Below are positions 19,482 through 29,340 of a DNA stretch of 64,000 nt, one piece after another. The notes beneath the pieces were generated by a model, which saw only the letters and a program-made list of their open reading frames with translations, had not been told where the DNA came from and searched no databases. Source of the DNA: Knoellia sp. Soil729 (GTDB taxonomy: Bacteria > Actinomycetota > Actinomycetes > Actinomycetales > Dermatophilaceae); NCBI RefSeq assembly GCF_001427985.1, contig NZ_LMSA01000002.1, positions 401,550 to 465,549 of the forward strand. Direction: 5' to 3'. Each line of letters opens with the position of its first letter. Positions within the stretch are counted from its first letter, which is position 1. Position numbers and translations under genes: made by a program.

Positions 19482-19531
19482 TCGGCGTTGGGAGCCCATG
19501 ACCACGGACATGCCGGTCGGCAGGAGAACTG

Positions 19532-20353
19532 ATGAGCACCACCGCTGAAGCGCCACCGAAGAAGAAGCTCTCCCCACGCAAGCGCGCCCAGCGCATCCGT
19601 TGGGCGCAGTACGCCATCCTCGCCGCCATCGCCGTCGTGGTCGCGTTCGCGGCTGACTGGGGCCAGATCCAACACGTGTTCTTCCGGTCCGACATGGTCA
19701 AGGCAACCTTCACCGAGGGCCTGCCCAATGCGTTCAAGAACACCCTCGTCTACACCGCCGGGGCCTTCATCATCGGGCTGCTGCTCGGGACGGTGCTCGC
19801 CCTCATGCGCCTGTCGTCCGTCGGGCCCTACCGGTGGATCGCCAGCATCTGGATCGAGTTCTTCCGTGGGCTGCCCGCGATCGTCGTGTTCATCGCGTTC
19901 GGACTGCTGCCGTTGGCCTTCGCGGGCCTGGTCATCCCCTTCGACCCCTACGGGACCGTCTGGGTTGCCCTGGGCCTCGTGGCCTCGGCCTACATGGCGG
20001 AAACGATCCGGGCCGGAATCCAGGCGGTTCCGCCGGGCCAGATCGAGGCGGCCCGCTCGCTCGGGATGCCTGCAGGTGCCGCCACTCGCAAGATCATCCT
20101 GCCGCAGGCGTTCCGCATCATCACCCCTCCCCTGACGAACGAGGTCATCCTCCTCGTCAAGGACTCCTCACTCGTCTACGTCCTGGGACTCTCCGGGTCC
20201 GCCTACGAGCTGACCAAGTATGGGCGCGGCCTGGCCAACACGAACGCCAACCTCACCCCCCTCGTCGTTGCCGGATTCTGCTACCTGCTCATCACCCTCC
20301 CGCTCTCCATCCTCGTGCGCCGTATGGAAGCCCGCCAGAAGAAGGAGCGCTGA
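19532..20353 (+). CDS. Polar amino-acid ABC transporter, permease
   Basis: This 273-residue HisM-type permease has a cationic N-terminal tail (PPKKKLSPRKRAQR), then about five or six membrane helices. The coupling-helix region is EAARSLGMPAGAATRKIILPQAFR, where EAA-x3-G contacts the ATPase. The motif LPNAFKNTLVYTAGA marks the start of the conserved permease core. With one permease gene the transporter is likely a homodimer. It is followed after 6 nt by the ATPase gene. Confidence 0.94.
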   Translation: MSTTAEAPPKKKLSPRKRAQRIRWAQYAILAAIAVVVAFAADWGQIQHVFFRSDMVKATFTEGLPNAFKNTLVYTAGAFIIGLLLGTVLALMRLSSVGPYRWIASIWIEFFRGLPAIVVFIAFGLLPLAFAGLVIPFDPYGTVWVALGLVASAYMAETIRAGIQAVPPGQIEAARSLGMPAGAATRKIILPQAFRIITPPLTNEVILLVKDSSLVYVLGLSGSAYELTKYGRGLANTNANLTPLVVAGFCYLLITLPLSILVRRMEARQKKER

Positions 20354-20359
20354 GTCCTC

Positions 20360-21226
<867 letters not shown>

Positions 21227-21235
21227 AACAACCGA

Positions 21236-21292
21236 CGAGAGTAGACGAAGTCCCGCCTCCAGCTGCTGGAGGCGGGACTTTGCCTACTCTCG
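21236..21292. terminator. Bidirectional hairpin, family A copy 1
   Basis: Arms of 26 nt (21236-21261 and 21267-21292) pair at 24 positions around a 5-nt loop. It lies between the converging ABC ATPase and glmM genes and could stop both. The outer arm CGAGAGTAGACGA is shared with the hairpin at 48281. Confidence 0.85.
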
Positions 21293-21313
21293 ACTGCTTG
21301 GTGGAGGGCTCGG

Positions 21314-22660
21314 TCAGAGGGTGAGGCGCTCCTTGACGACGGACACGAGCCGGTCGGCCACCTGCTGGGCGTCGTCCTTGGTGGCCGCCTCGACCATGAC
21401 GCGCACCACGGGCTCGGTGCCGGACTTGCGCAGCAGCACCCTGCCGGAGCCGTCGAGCTGCCTCCCGGCGTCGGCGACCGCCGCCTGGACCCCCTCGTCG
21501 GTCTCGACGCGGGCCTTGTCGACGCCCTTGACGTTGATGAGGACCTGGGGCAGGTGGGTCATGACCGTGCCGAGGTCGGCGATGGTGCGGCCGGTCGCGA
21601 CCATGCGGGCCGCGAGCATCAGCCCGGTCAGCACGCCATCGCCGGTCGTCCCGTGCTCGAGCATGATGACGTGGCCCGACTGCTCGCCACCGAGCGAGTG
21701 CCCCGACCTGCGCATCTCCTCGAGGACGTAGCGGTCGCCCACCGCGGTCTGCTTGACCGTGATGCCCTCACGCTTCATCGCCTGGAGCAGCCCGAGGTTG
21801 CTCATGATGGTGGCCACGAGGGTGTCCTCGTGCAGGGCGCCCCGCGACTTCATGTCGACGGCGAGGATCCCCATGATCTGGTCACCGTCGACCTCGTTGC
21901 CCTCGGCATCGACCGCGAGGCAGCGGTCGGCGTCGCCGTCGTGCGCGATGCCGAGGTGGGCCCCCTTGCGCACGACCGCGTCCTTGAGGTGGTCGAGGTG
22001 GGTCGAGCCGTAGCCGTCGTTGATGTTGAGGCCATCGGGCTCGGTGCCGATCTCGATGACCTCGGCGCCGGCGAGGCGGAAGACCTCGGGCGAGACCGAC
22101 GAGGCGGCCCCGTGGGCGCCGTCGATGACGACCGTGAGTCCGTCGAGGCGGTTCGGCAGGGCCTCGAGCAGGTGGGCGACGTAGCGGGCCTGACCGGCGC
22201 GGTTCTGCAGCACCCGACCGACCTGGGCGCCCGTGGGGAGCACGGGCGGGCTGTCCAGGCCCGCGGCGATCTCGTCCTCGAGCGCGTCAGGCAGCTTGTG
22301 GCCACCGAGCGCGAAGAACTTGATCCCGTTGTCCGGCATGGCGTTGTGCGAGGCCGAGAGCATGACGCCGAAGTGGGCGTCCATGTCGGCCGTCAGGAAC
22401 GCGACGGCCGGGGTCGGGAGGACGCCCACGTCGTGCACGTCGACCCCGGCGGACGCGAGTCCGGCCACGACCGCCGCGCTGAGGAACTCGCCCGAGGCTC
22501 GGGGGTCGCGCCCCACGACGGCCTTGGGTTTGCGCCCCGCTGCCCGGGCCTCGCGACCGAGGACGGTGGCCGCCGACATGGCGAGCCTCAGGGCGAGGTC
22601 GGCAGTGATGTCGACGTTGGCGAGTCCTCGGACTCCGTCGGTCCCGAACAGTCGAGCCAT
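21314..22660 (-). CDS. glmM: Phosphoglucosamine mutase
   Basis: GlmM turns glucosamine 6-phosphate into glucosamine 1-phosphate for peptidoglycan precursors. The 448-residue protein has the phosphoserine loop [13 protein letters not shown] (S104), metal loop DGDADR, sugar loop GGEQSGH, and phosphate-binding [12 protein letters not shown] at the end. It follows rpl13/rps9 on the minus strand, as in other actinobacteria, but is set apart from them by a hairpin. Confidence 0.98.
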   Translation of the reverse strand: MARLFGTDGVRGLANVDITADLALRLAMSAATVLGREARAAGRKPKAVVGRDPRASGEFLSAAVVAGLASAGVDVHDVGVLPTPAVAFLTADMDAHFGVMLSASHNAMPDNGIKFFALGGHKLPDALEDEIAAGLDSPPVLPTGAQVGRVLQNRAGQARYVAHLLEALPNRLDGLTVVIDGAHGAASSVSPEVFRLAGAEVIEIGTEPDGLNINDGYGSTHLDHLKDAVVRKGAHLGIAHDGDADRCLAVDAEGNEVDGDQIMGILAVDMKSRGALHEDTLVATIMSNLGLLQAMKREGITVKQTAVGDRYVLEEMRRSGHSLGGEQSGHVIMLEHGTTGDGVLTGLMLAARMVATGRTIADLGTVMTHLPQVLINVKGVDKARVETDEGVQAAVADAGRQLDGSGRVLLRKSGTEPVVRVMVEAATKDDAQQVADRLVSVVKERLTL

Positions 22661-22795
22661 GCGTGGGCCGTGCCTTTCGTGGTGCGTGTGGGGTCGGGCG
22701 ACGCGGCATCCCCGCGCGGGGACAGCCGAAACGGCCGACGAGTCAACCTACCCCCGGGAGGCCGAAGCCAGCATCCGGCCAGGGCAGGGCGGGAG

Positions 22796-22840
22796 AAGAC
22801 GAAGTCCCGCGTGCGGGGTCGCGACGCGGGACTTCGTCTT
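22796..22840 (-). terminator. Hairpin after rpsI, family A copy 2
   Basis: A perfect 17-bp stem (22796-22812 with 22824-22840) with an 11-nt loop follows rpsI. The arm AGACGAAGTCCCGC is the same as in the copy at 21236. Confidence 0.85.
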
Positions 22841-22875
22841 GTCTCGATGGGCAGGAGTCCGCCCATGGAGAGGGA

Positions 22876-23394
22876 TCAGCGCTTGCTGTACTGAGGCGCC
22901 TTGCGGGCCTTCTTGAGACCAGCCTTCTTGCGCTCGGGGACGCGGGCGTCACGGGTGAGGAAGCCGGCCTTCTTGAGTGCCGGACGGTTCAGCTCCTCGT
23001 CGACACCGTTGAGGGAACGGGCCACGCCCAGGCGCACGGCGCCGGCCTGGCCGGAGGGGCCACCACCGTGGACGCGCACGAGCACGTCGTAGGCGCCGTC
23101 GAGCTCGAGCAGCGTGAACGGCTCGTTGACGATCTGCTGGTGGACCTTGTTGGGGAAGTAGGCCTCGAGCGAGCGGCCGTTGACCTTCCACTCGCCGGTG
23201 CCGGGGACGATGCGCACGCGGGCGATGGCCTGCTTGCGACGGCCGGTGGCCGCCCCGGGCGCGGAGGCGGAGGGGCGACGGGTGGGCTCGCCGGCGACGT
23301 CACCGGAGGACTCCGAGGTGTACTCGGTGATCTCCTGGTCCTCGCTGTCGGTGCCGAACTCAGCCGCAGTGGCTTCGGTGATGTTCTCGCTCAT
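22876..23394 (-). CDS. rpsI: 30S ribosomal protein S9
   Basis: S9 is a 30S head protein whose C-terminal tail reaches the P-site tRNA. The core runs from about residue 50 ([15 protein letters not shown]) to the basic tail ending QYSKR. Total length is 172 residues because of an acidic N-terminal extension of about 45 residues, usual in actinobacteria. Its start overlaps the rplM stop (ATGA). Confidence 0.98.
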   Translation of the reverse strand: MSENITEATAAEFGTDSEDQEITEYTSESSGDVAGEPTRRPSASAPGAATGRRKQAIARVRIVPGTGEWKVNGRSLEAYFPNKVHQQIVNEPFTLLELDGAYDVLVRVHGGGPSGQAGAVRLGVARSLNGVDEELNRPALKKAGFLTRDARVPERKKAGLKKARKAPQYSKR

Positions 23395-23837
23395 GACTGG
23401 GCCACCTGGGTGATCTCGAAGGGCTTGGGCTGCTGAGCAGCGTGGGGGTGCTCGGAACCTGCGTAGACCTTGAGCTTGGTGAGCTGCTGACGGCCCAGCG
23501 TGGTGCGCGGGAGCATGCCGCGAACGGCCTTCTCGACGGCCTTCTCGGGGTACTTCTCGAGCATCTCGACATAGGTGCGGCTACGCAGGCCACCCGGGAA
23601 CCCGGAGTGGCGGTAGGCGCGCTTCTGCTCGGCCTTGGCGCCGGTGAGGGCGACCTTGTCGGCGTTGATGATGATGACGAAGTCGCCACCGTCGACGTGG
23701 GGGGCGAAGGTCGGCTTGTGCTTGCCGCGCAGGAGCGTCGCCGTCTGGACGGCGAGGCGACCGAGCACGACGTCCGTGGCATCGATGATGTGCCACGTGC
23801 GGGTGATGTCGCCCGGCTTCGGGGTGAACGTACGCAC
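23391..23837 (-). CDS. rplM: 50S ribosomal protein L13
   Basis: L13 is an early-assembling 50S protein. The 148-residue protein begins [19 protein letters not shown] and contains [20 protein letters not shown] and the conserved [11 protein letters not shown]. The GTG start was chosen because the protein then aligns with family length; the open frame upstream has no family character. It is first gene of the rplM-rpsI unit. Confidence 0.97.
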   Translation of the reverse strand: MRTFTPKPGDITRTWHIIDATDVVLGRLAVQTATLLRGKHKPTFAPHVDGGDFVIIINADKVALTGAKAEQKRAYRHSGFPGGLRSRTYVEMLEKYPEKAVEKAVRGMLPRTTLGRQQLTKLKVYAGSEHPHAAQQPKPFEITQVAQS

Positions 23838-24116
23838 GGTATTGCCTAACGTGTGAATGGGTCGGATGAACCTGTGGCCGCCGCTCGGAGAGACGATGCA
23901 GACCTCAGGGGTATGCCGTGTGCTCCCGTCAGGGTCCGAACCTTCCGGTCTCGATCCTCTCGGGCCACCCTGAACAAGGGCGCACGGCACAACAGTCCTC
24001 AAGTTTACGGAGGAAGCCCCCCGGCACCCAAATCGCGGTCAAGGCGACCCGAAACTGCGGTTGACCTGCAGGAATAGCGGTCACAGAACGGCATACACAG
24101 CTCTTGTGCAAACAGA
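23838..24116. other. Divergent intergenic region rplM / regulator
   Basis: This region must hold the rplM-rpsI promoter (minus strand) and the promoter of the regulator gene (plus strand), but I see no convincing -35/-10 pair for either. It contains two copies of the CGGCATAC octamer in opposite orientations (23911 and 24090) and a TTGACC at 24061 without a matching -10. No small gene is supported. Confidence 0.5.
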
Positions 24117-24139
24117 GTGTGCACAGGTATTGTGCACAC
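24117..24139. promoter_or_regulatory. Operator palindrome at the regulator start
   Basis: A perfect inverted repeat with 9-bp arms, GTGTGCACA and TGTGCACAC, and a 5-bp centre ends one base before the ATG of the regulator. A further half-site TTGTGCA is at 24104-24110. The position suggests binding by the winged-helix protein encoded next, blocking its own expression and that of the exporter. Confidence 0.65.
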
Positions 24140-24140
24140 C

Positions 24141-24752
24141 ATGCCTTCCCAACAGCCCCAGAACGCGCCCGGCCTCACCGGTCTGCGCCTCGACGCACCG
24201 GCGCTCAAGGTGCTCGCGCATCCCCTGCGCTCACGCCTGCTGTCCGCGCTGCGCGTCGGCGGCCCCGCGACGGCGACCGACCTCGCCGCCTCCCTCGGCA
24301 CCAACTCGGGCGCCACGAGCTATCACCTGCGCAAGCTCGAGTCCGTCGGCCTGGTCGCCGACACCGAGGAGGGCGAGGGCAAGCGCCGTCTGTGGCGGGC
24401 CGCCACCGAGAGCCACCAGTGGGAGCCCAGCGACTTCGCCGGCGACGAGGACTCCGAGACGGCACTCAACTGGCTCGTGCGGGACTACACCCGCCACTTC
24501 GCCGAGCAGTTCGAGAAGTGGCTCGACGTCGAGGCGGCGTGGCCGATGGCCTGGCGCGACGCCGCAGGGATGAACGACTCCTACGTCATCGCGACCCCGG
24601 CCCAGCTGGAGGAGATGAAGGCGGAGATCTCGGCCCTCATCGACAGCTATCGCCGTGTGGGACAGGGCAATCCGGCCGCACGCCGTCTCGCCGTCTACAG
24701 CGTCATCTATCCCCTGGACCTCGACCGCATCCCGCGCGGAGACGACCAATGA
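24141..24752 (+). CDS. ArsR-like winged-helix transcriptional regulator
   Basis: This 203-residue protein has a helix-turn-helix near residues 20-85: LKVLAHPLRSRLLSALRVGG, ATDLAASLGTNSGATSYHLRKLE, then a wing with EGEGKRRLWRA. It resembles the ArsR/HTH_20 regulators without metal-binding cysteines. The C-terminal half (about 90-203) is helical and probably binds a ligand or partner. A perfect palindrome lies just before its start, and its stop overlaps the start of the MFS exporter gene (ATGA), so it likely controls that exporter. Confidence 0.85.
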   Translation: MPSQQPQNAPGLTGLRLDAPALKVLAHPLRSRLLSALRVGGPATATDLAASLGTNSGATSYHLRKLESVGLVADTEEGEGKRRLWRAATESHQWEPSDFAGDEDSETALNWLVRDYTRHFAEQFEKWLDVEAAWPMAWRDAAGMNDSYVIATPAQLEEMKAEISALIDSYRRVGQGNPAARRLAVYSVIYPLDLDRIPRGDDQ

Positions 24753-26017
24753 GCACCATGACCCCCGCAGCCGCCCAGCGCACCTTCTACCTGCTGACGA
24801 CGACGCGCTGGCTCCCGGTCGGCTTCGTTGCCGGGATCTTCACCCTCGTGGCCCGCGAGCGCGGGCTCTCGGTCGAGCAGATCACGCTCTACATGACCGC
24901 CCAGGGCATCATGGTGCTCCTGCTCGAGCTGCCCACGAGTGGCTTCGCCGACGTCCTCGGACGCAAGCCCGTGCTGCTGGCGGCCGGGGTGGTCAACATC
25001 GTGGCCGGCCTGGCCTTCATGTTCGCCCACTCCTTCTGGACCTTCGCGCTCGCCGCCGGCCTCATGGGTGTCTATCGCGCGCTCGACTCCGGCCCGCTCG
25101 AGGCGTGGTACGTCGACACGGTCCACGAACGTCAGCCTGGAGCCGACGTGCACGGCGCCATGTCGATCCAGGGCGTGCTCGTCGGCGTGGGGATGGGTGG
25201 TGGTGCCCTCGTCTCCGGCGGACTCGTCGCCTGGCACCCCTTCAAGGAGTCCAGCGCGCTCCTGCTGCCCATCCAGGTGTTCGTCACCCTGTGCGTCGTC
25301 CACCTCGTCGCCACGCTGTTCCTCCTGCGCGAGGCGCCTCGGACCGACGGGCGCCTGCGCGGCCGGCTCGCGTCGTCCGTGCGCGAGACCCCGGCCGCCA
25401 TCGGCGACGGGCTGCGACTCCTCGCCCACAACTCGGTCCTGCGCGCGCTCGTCCTCGTCGAGGTGTTCTGGGTGACCGGGATGATGGCCTACGAGACGCT
25501 CATGCCGCTGCGCCTGGCCGAGCTGCTGGGGTCCGAGGCCCGCGCGGGTGTGTGGATGGGTCCGGCAGCCGCTGGAGGCTGGGCGCTGTTCTCCTTCGGC
25601 TCCTGGCTCGGCGGGCGGTTGGCCGACCGGCTCGGCCTCGTGTGGGCGGCGATCCTGGGCCGGGTGGTCAACGGCCTCGGCGTCGTCGCCATGGGCCTCA
25701 CGCTCGGCCCCGCAGCGCTCGTCGTGGCCTACCTGTTCACCTACACGATGCACGGCGCTGCCAGCCCGGCCTTCATGGGCCTCATGCACCGTGAGGCGAG
25801 CTCGAAGAACCGCGCCACCATCCTGTCGATGGGCTCACTCGCCATGCAGGGAGGAGGCGCCATCGTCGGCCCCCTCCTCGGAGTCCTGGCCGCAGCCACC
25901 TCGATCGCCACGGCGATGGTCGTGGCGGGCCTGGTGAGCATGGTGGGCTTCGTCTGCTTCCTGCCGGCCCGCCGCCAGGAGCGCGCCCGTCAGGCCCCGG
26001 AGGTCCTCACATCCTGA
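24749..26017 (+). CDS. MFS transporter, probable drug exporter
   Basis: This 422-residue protein has twelve predicted membrane helices and the MFS loop motif GFADVLGRKPVLL after helix 2 (residues about 66-78), with a related GGRLADRLG in the second half. It is coupled by a 4-nt overlap to the regulator gene, a common arrangement for inducible efflux pumps. The substrate is unknown. The gene ends 98 bp before the converging amylase gene. Confidence 0.9.
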   Translation: MSTMTPAAAQRTFYLLTTTRWLPVGFVAGIFTLVARERGLSVEQITLYMTAQGIMVLLLELPTSGFADVLGRKPVLLAAGVVNIVAGLAFMFAHSFWTFALAAGLMGVYRALDSGPLEAWYVDTVHERQPGADVHGAMSIQGVLVGVGMGGGALVSGGLVAWHPFKESSALLLPIQVFVTLCVVHLVATLFLLREAPRTDGRLRGRLASSVRETPAAIGDGLRLLAHNSVLRALVLVEVFWVTGMMAYETLMPLRLAELLGSEARAGVWMGPAAAGGWALFSFGSWLGGRLADRLGLVWAAILGRVVNGLGVVAMGLTLGPAALVVAYLFTYTMHGAASPAFMGLMHREASSKNRATILSMGSLAMQGGGAIVGPLLGVLAAATSIATAMVVAGLVSMVGFVCFLPARRQERARQAPEVLTS

Positions 26018-26045
26018 CCGCACCCCACTTCCCCTCCCCCAACTC

Positions 26046-26100
26046 CGACTGATTGCCCGTTTGGCCAGTGCGAAGCACTGGCCAAACGGGCAATCAGTCG
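26046..26100. terminator. Bidirectional hairpin, family B copy 1
   Basis: A perfect 26-bp inverted repeat (26046-26071 with 26075-26100) has only a GAA loop. It lies between the converging MFS and amylase genes. The arm core TGATTGCCCGTTTGGCCA recurs at 34720 and 37048. Confidence 0.9.
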
Positions 26101-26114
26101 CTCGGTGGGGCCGC

Positions 26115-29100
26115 CTACTGGCTCGTGACGGTCGTGAGGTGCGTCGCCGAGTCGTAGGTGAAGGACGTCTTCGCGCCGTTCGTGGGAACGGTCACCGTGA
26201 TGTCGCCGCCCTTGAACACCCCACCGTCGCCGTAGTTCTCGTCCCAGGACAGCCCGTGCGCCACCTTGAACTGCCACGTGCCCGCCGGGATCCGGGTCGT
26301 CGCCCAGCTGTAGACGCCGTCGCCGTCCTTGTCCTGCAGCCACGGGCGCATGCAGTCCGGCGCCCAGTCGCCGGGGCACCCGAGCTCGGACTGGAACGAG
26401 CCGGGCGCCGTGATGATCGGACCCTCCTCGTCGGAGGTGGCCCAGTGCGTCGTGGGGTCGTAGTAGAACGTCACCTTGCCGTCGAGGGTCTCGTAGGAGA
26501 TGTTGGCGCCCTCACGCTCACCCTTCGCGCCGTAGTTCTCGGTCCACGACTTGTCGAGCGCGGCCTTGTAGGCGTACGGCCCGACCGGCAGCGTGAACGC
26601 CTTCTTCCAGATCTGGTCAGCGGGGTCGAGCGTGAGCTGCGAGGCGTCGCAGAGCTCGTCCCAGTCCTTGCTGCACCCCATCTCGGAGTTGTGCGTGCCC
26701 GGGACCCCGACCGTGCTCGGCTGGGTCGCGGGTGGGTCGCCGATCTCGGCCGGCGCCGGCGGGGGCACGTCGGCGACGACCGATGCCCAGGTCCCGTCAG
26801 CCGCCACGCGGCCGGCGGCGTCACGCACGACCGCGCGGTACTCGAGGACCGAGCCGAGCGGCATACCGGCAACGTCGTGGAAGACGCGGAACGGAGCGTT
26901 GTCGTCGGTCCCGATGGTGCGCCACTGCGTCGTGCCGACGGGCCGGTAGAGGAAGGTCGTCTGCGCGAACGTGCTCGCGGACACGTCGGCCGAGATCTCG
27001 GCGCGACCTGCGACCGTAGCTGCGTCACGCGTCGACACCTCGACGGTCGGGGCCGCACCCGTCGTGCTGATCGTCTTGTTGGCCCGCCAGATGCTCACGG
27101 TGAGCGGTGGGACCTTCACCGTGAGCGAGCCGTCCGCCGCGGGCTTGACCGCGGTGTCCGTGCCCGAGACCGGCGTGAACACGACTCCCTTGCCCTTGCT
27201 CCAGGTCGGGAAGGTCGCCGACGACGGGGTCGTCGCGTTGTTGGCCGCGACGACGTACTCGACCTTCTGCTTCGCGTCGATGCGCGAGACGGCGAAGATT
27301 CCGTCGCCGTCGGCGGCGAAGCGCGCGACCTGGGCGCCGTCGGCGAGCGCCGGGTGCTTGGCCCGCACCTTGGACAGCGCGCTGATGTGCTGATAGAGCG
27401 GGTGGTCGGTGGCGAAGCGGTCTCGGGAGCCCTCGGGACCGGCGAGCACCTCCTCGGTGTTGTAGATGCCGACCTTGCTGGCGAACATGTCCTCGCGGGC
27501 GAGCTGGTCGCCACCGGTGCCGATGAAGCCCTGCTCGTCGCCGTAGTAGGTCACCGGGTTGCCGCGGGTCGCGAACATCAGGGAATCCGCGAACTTCACG
27601 CGGGCCAGGTGCTCGGCCTCGTGCTTGGTCCCCTCCTTGAGGAACATCGCGACGCGGCCCATGTCGTGGTTCCCGAGGAAGGTCGGCAGCTGGTAGGCGT
27701 TGCTGTCGGCATCGGTGTACCAGTCGTCCTTGGCGAAGAAGTCGGCGAGCACGTTGGCCGGCTTGCCCTTGGCGAAGTCGACGCCCTGCTGCTGGAAGCC
27801 GAAGTCCAGGGTCGCCTGCAGCGTGCCGCGGGTCGTGTACTCGGACATCACCGCCGGGTTGCCGTCATAGACCTCACCGAAGGCGAAGAAGTCGTCGTTT
27901 TTGACGGCCTTGGCCTCGGCGAGGATGTCGGGCACGAACTTCTGCCAAAACTCGAGGTTGACGTGCTTGACGGTGTCGATGCGGAAGCCGTCGATGCCGA
28001 AGTCGACCCACTTCTTGTAGATCTGGCCCATGCCGTCGACGACCTCGGGCCGCTCGGTGAAGAGGTCGTCGAGCCCGATGAAGTCGCCATACGTCGAGGA
28101 CTCGCCGGCAAAGGTGGAGTCACCGCGGTTGTGGTACATGAGCGGGTTGTTGAGCCACGCCGGGGTCTTGGCGTCCTCGTCGCCCTTGTGGAAGAACGGC
28201 ATGTAGGGGAACGACGTCGCCGGGTCCATCTCGGGGAAGGCCTTGTTGACGTAGTCGCGGTCGTCGAACGCGGTGCCGTCGGCGTCCCGGTAGGGCGAGG
28301 TCTTCTTGGACTTGTAGGTGTAGGTGCCGCCCTGGTAGTCGATGACGTCGGCGGTGTGGTTGGTGATGATGTCGAAGAAGACCTTCATCCCCTTCTTGTG
28401 CGCCGCGTCGATGAGCGCCTTCATCTCCTCGTTGGTGCCCAGGTGCGGGTCGATCTGGGTGAAGTCGGTGATCCAGTAGCCGTGGTAGCCCGCGCTCTCC
28501 TCGCCCGGCTTGCCCTGCACCGGCTTGTTCTTGAAGCTCGGCGTGAGCCAGATCGCGGTGGTGCCCAGCCCCTTGATGTAGTCGAGCTTGCTGGTCACGC
28601 CGGCCAGGTCACCACCGTGGTAGAAGCCCTTGTTCGTCGTGTCGAAGCCGGTCGTGAGCGGCCCACCGGTGAGCCCGCCGCGGTCGTTGTCCGTGCGCCC
28701 GTTGGCGAAGCGGTCCGCCATGAGGAAGTAGAACCGCTCCTTGGTCAGCGGCGAGCGCAGCGAGCTCTGCGCGAGCCTCCCGTCGGCACTCGTGGTGCCC
28801 CCGGCGAGCCCACGGGGGATGAAGCTCACGAGGTGGGTCACGTCGTCGTAGGTGAAGTCCAGCGTCGCCGGCCCCTCGAGCACGAGCGGGATGTTCGAGC
28901 CGTTCAACGCACCGCCCGCCCCGTAGTTGATGTCCCACGAGTCGTTGATCGCGATCTTGAACTCGTACTTCCCAGCCGGGAGGCTGAACGACCGGGCGTA
29001 TGCCGTGCTGTTGCCCACGCGCGTGAGCTCCGTTGCGCTGCACTCGGGCTGCCAGTCGCCGGAGCAGCCGAGCTCGGACTGCAGCGAGCCCGCGAGCGCC

Positions 29101-29204
29101 ACCGAGGTCGTCTCGGCGGCAGCCGGAACAGCCGCCGACAGGAACGGGGTCAGGGCCAGTGCGGCACCGGCAGTGACGGCATACACACGTCGTGGACTGG
29201 GCAT
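26115..29204 (-). CDS. Secreted GH13 alpha-amylase/pullulanase with three X25-type modules
   Basis: This 1029-residue extracellular enzyme has a signal peptide (to about residue 31), a starch-binding-like X25 module as in bacterial pullulanases (about 38-130, SLQSELGCSGDWQ), then the GH13 barrel with nucleophile D410 (FRIDTVKHVN), acid E444 (FGEVYDG) and D514 (GNHDMG). A C-terminal beta domain and an Ig-like stretch (about 710-810) follow, then two more X25-type modules starting near residues 833 and 932. Each X25 copy has the GCxxDWxxxC cysteine pair. It should act on alpha-glucans; no maltose transporter is nearby. An RBS (GGAGGAG) precedes the ATG. Confidence 0.93.
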   Translation of the reverse strand: MPSPRRVYAVTAGAALALTPFLSAAVPAAAETTSVALAGSLQSELGCSGDWQPECSATELTRVGNSTAYARSFSLPAGKYEFKIAINDSWDINYGAGGALNGSNIPLVLEGPATLDFTYDDVTHLVSFIPRGLAGGTTSADGRLAQSSLRSPLTKERFYFLMADRFANGRTDNDRGGLTGGPLTTGFDTTNKGFYHGGDLAGVTSKLDYIKGLGTTAIWLTPSFKNKPVQGKPGEESAGYHGYWITDFTQIDPHLGTNEEMKALIDAAHKKGMKVFFDIITNHTADVIDYQGGTYTYKSKKTSPYRDADGTAFDDRDYVNKAFPEMDPATSFPYMPFFHKGDEDAKTPAWLNNPLMYHNRGDSTFAGESSTYGDFIGLDDLFTERPEVVDGMGQIYKKWVDFGIDGFRIDTVKHVNLEFWQKFVPDILAEAKAVKNDDFFAFGEVYDGNPAVMSEYTTRGTLQATLDFGFQQQGVDFAKGKPANVLADFFAKDDWYTDADSNAYQLPTFLGNHDMGRVAMFLKEGTKHEAEHLARVKFADSLMFATRGNPVTYYGDEQGFIGTGGDQLAREDMFASKVGIYNTEEVLAGPEGSRDRFATDHPLYQHISALSKVRAKHPALADGAQVARFAADGDGIFAVSRIDAKQKVEYVVAANNATTPSSATFPTWSKGKGVVFTPVSGTDTAVKPAADGSLTVKVPPLTVSIWRANKTISTTGAAPTVEVSTRDAATVAGRAEISADVSASTFAQTTFLYRPVGTTQWRTIGTDDNAPFRVFHDVAGMPLGSVLEYRAVVRDAAGRVAADGTWASVVADVPPPAPAEIGDPPATQPSTVGVPGTHNSEMGCSKDWDELCDASQLTLDPADQIWKKAFTLPVGPYAYKAALDKSWTENYGAKGEREGANISYETLDGKVTFYYDPTTHWATSDEEGPIITAPGSFQSELGCPGDWAPDCMRPWLQDKDGDGVYSWATTRIPAGTWQFKVAHGLSWDENYGDGGVFKGGDITVTVPTNGAKTSFTYDSATHLTTVTSQ

Positions 29205-29340
29205 GTGGTGCTCCTCCAGGGTCGCCGCGAGACGTCGTTGTCCGCTGTGATGACTGCAGAGAAGGCTATCTCCAAGATCCCAACCTCGCCTTCTGTGCCT
29301 GAGGCCGACATGCACCTCTGCGTAGGGCACACGAGGCAGG

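Noticed and set aside
24104-24748. N-terminal extension of the MFS gene over the regulator gene
   Set aside because: The extra 215 residues are arginine/proline-rich and out of frame with the regulator; the ATG at 24749 overlapping the regulator stop is the natural start.
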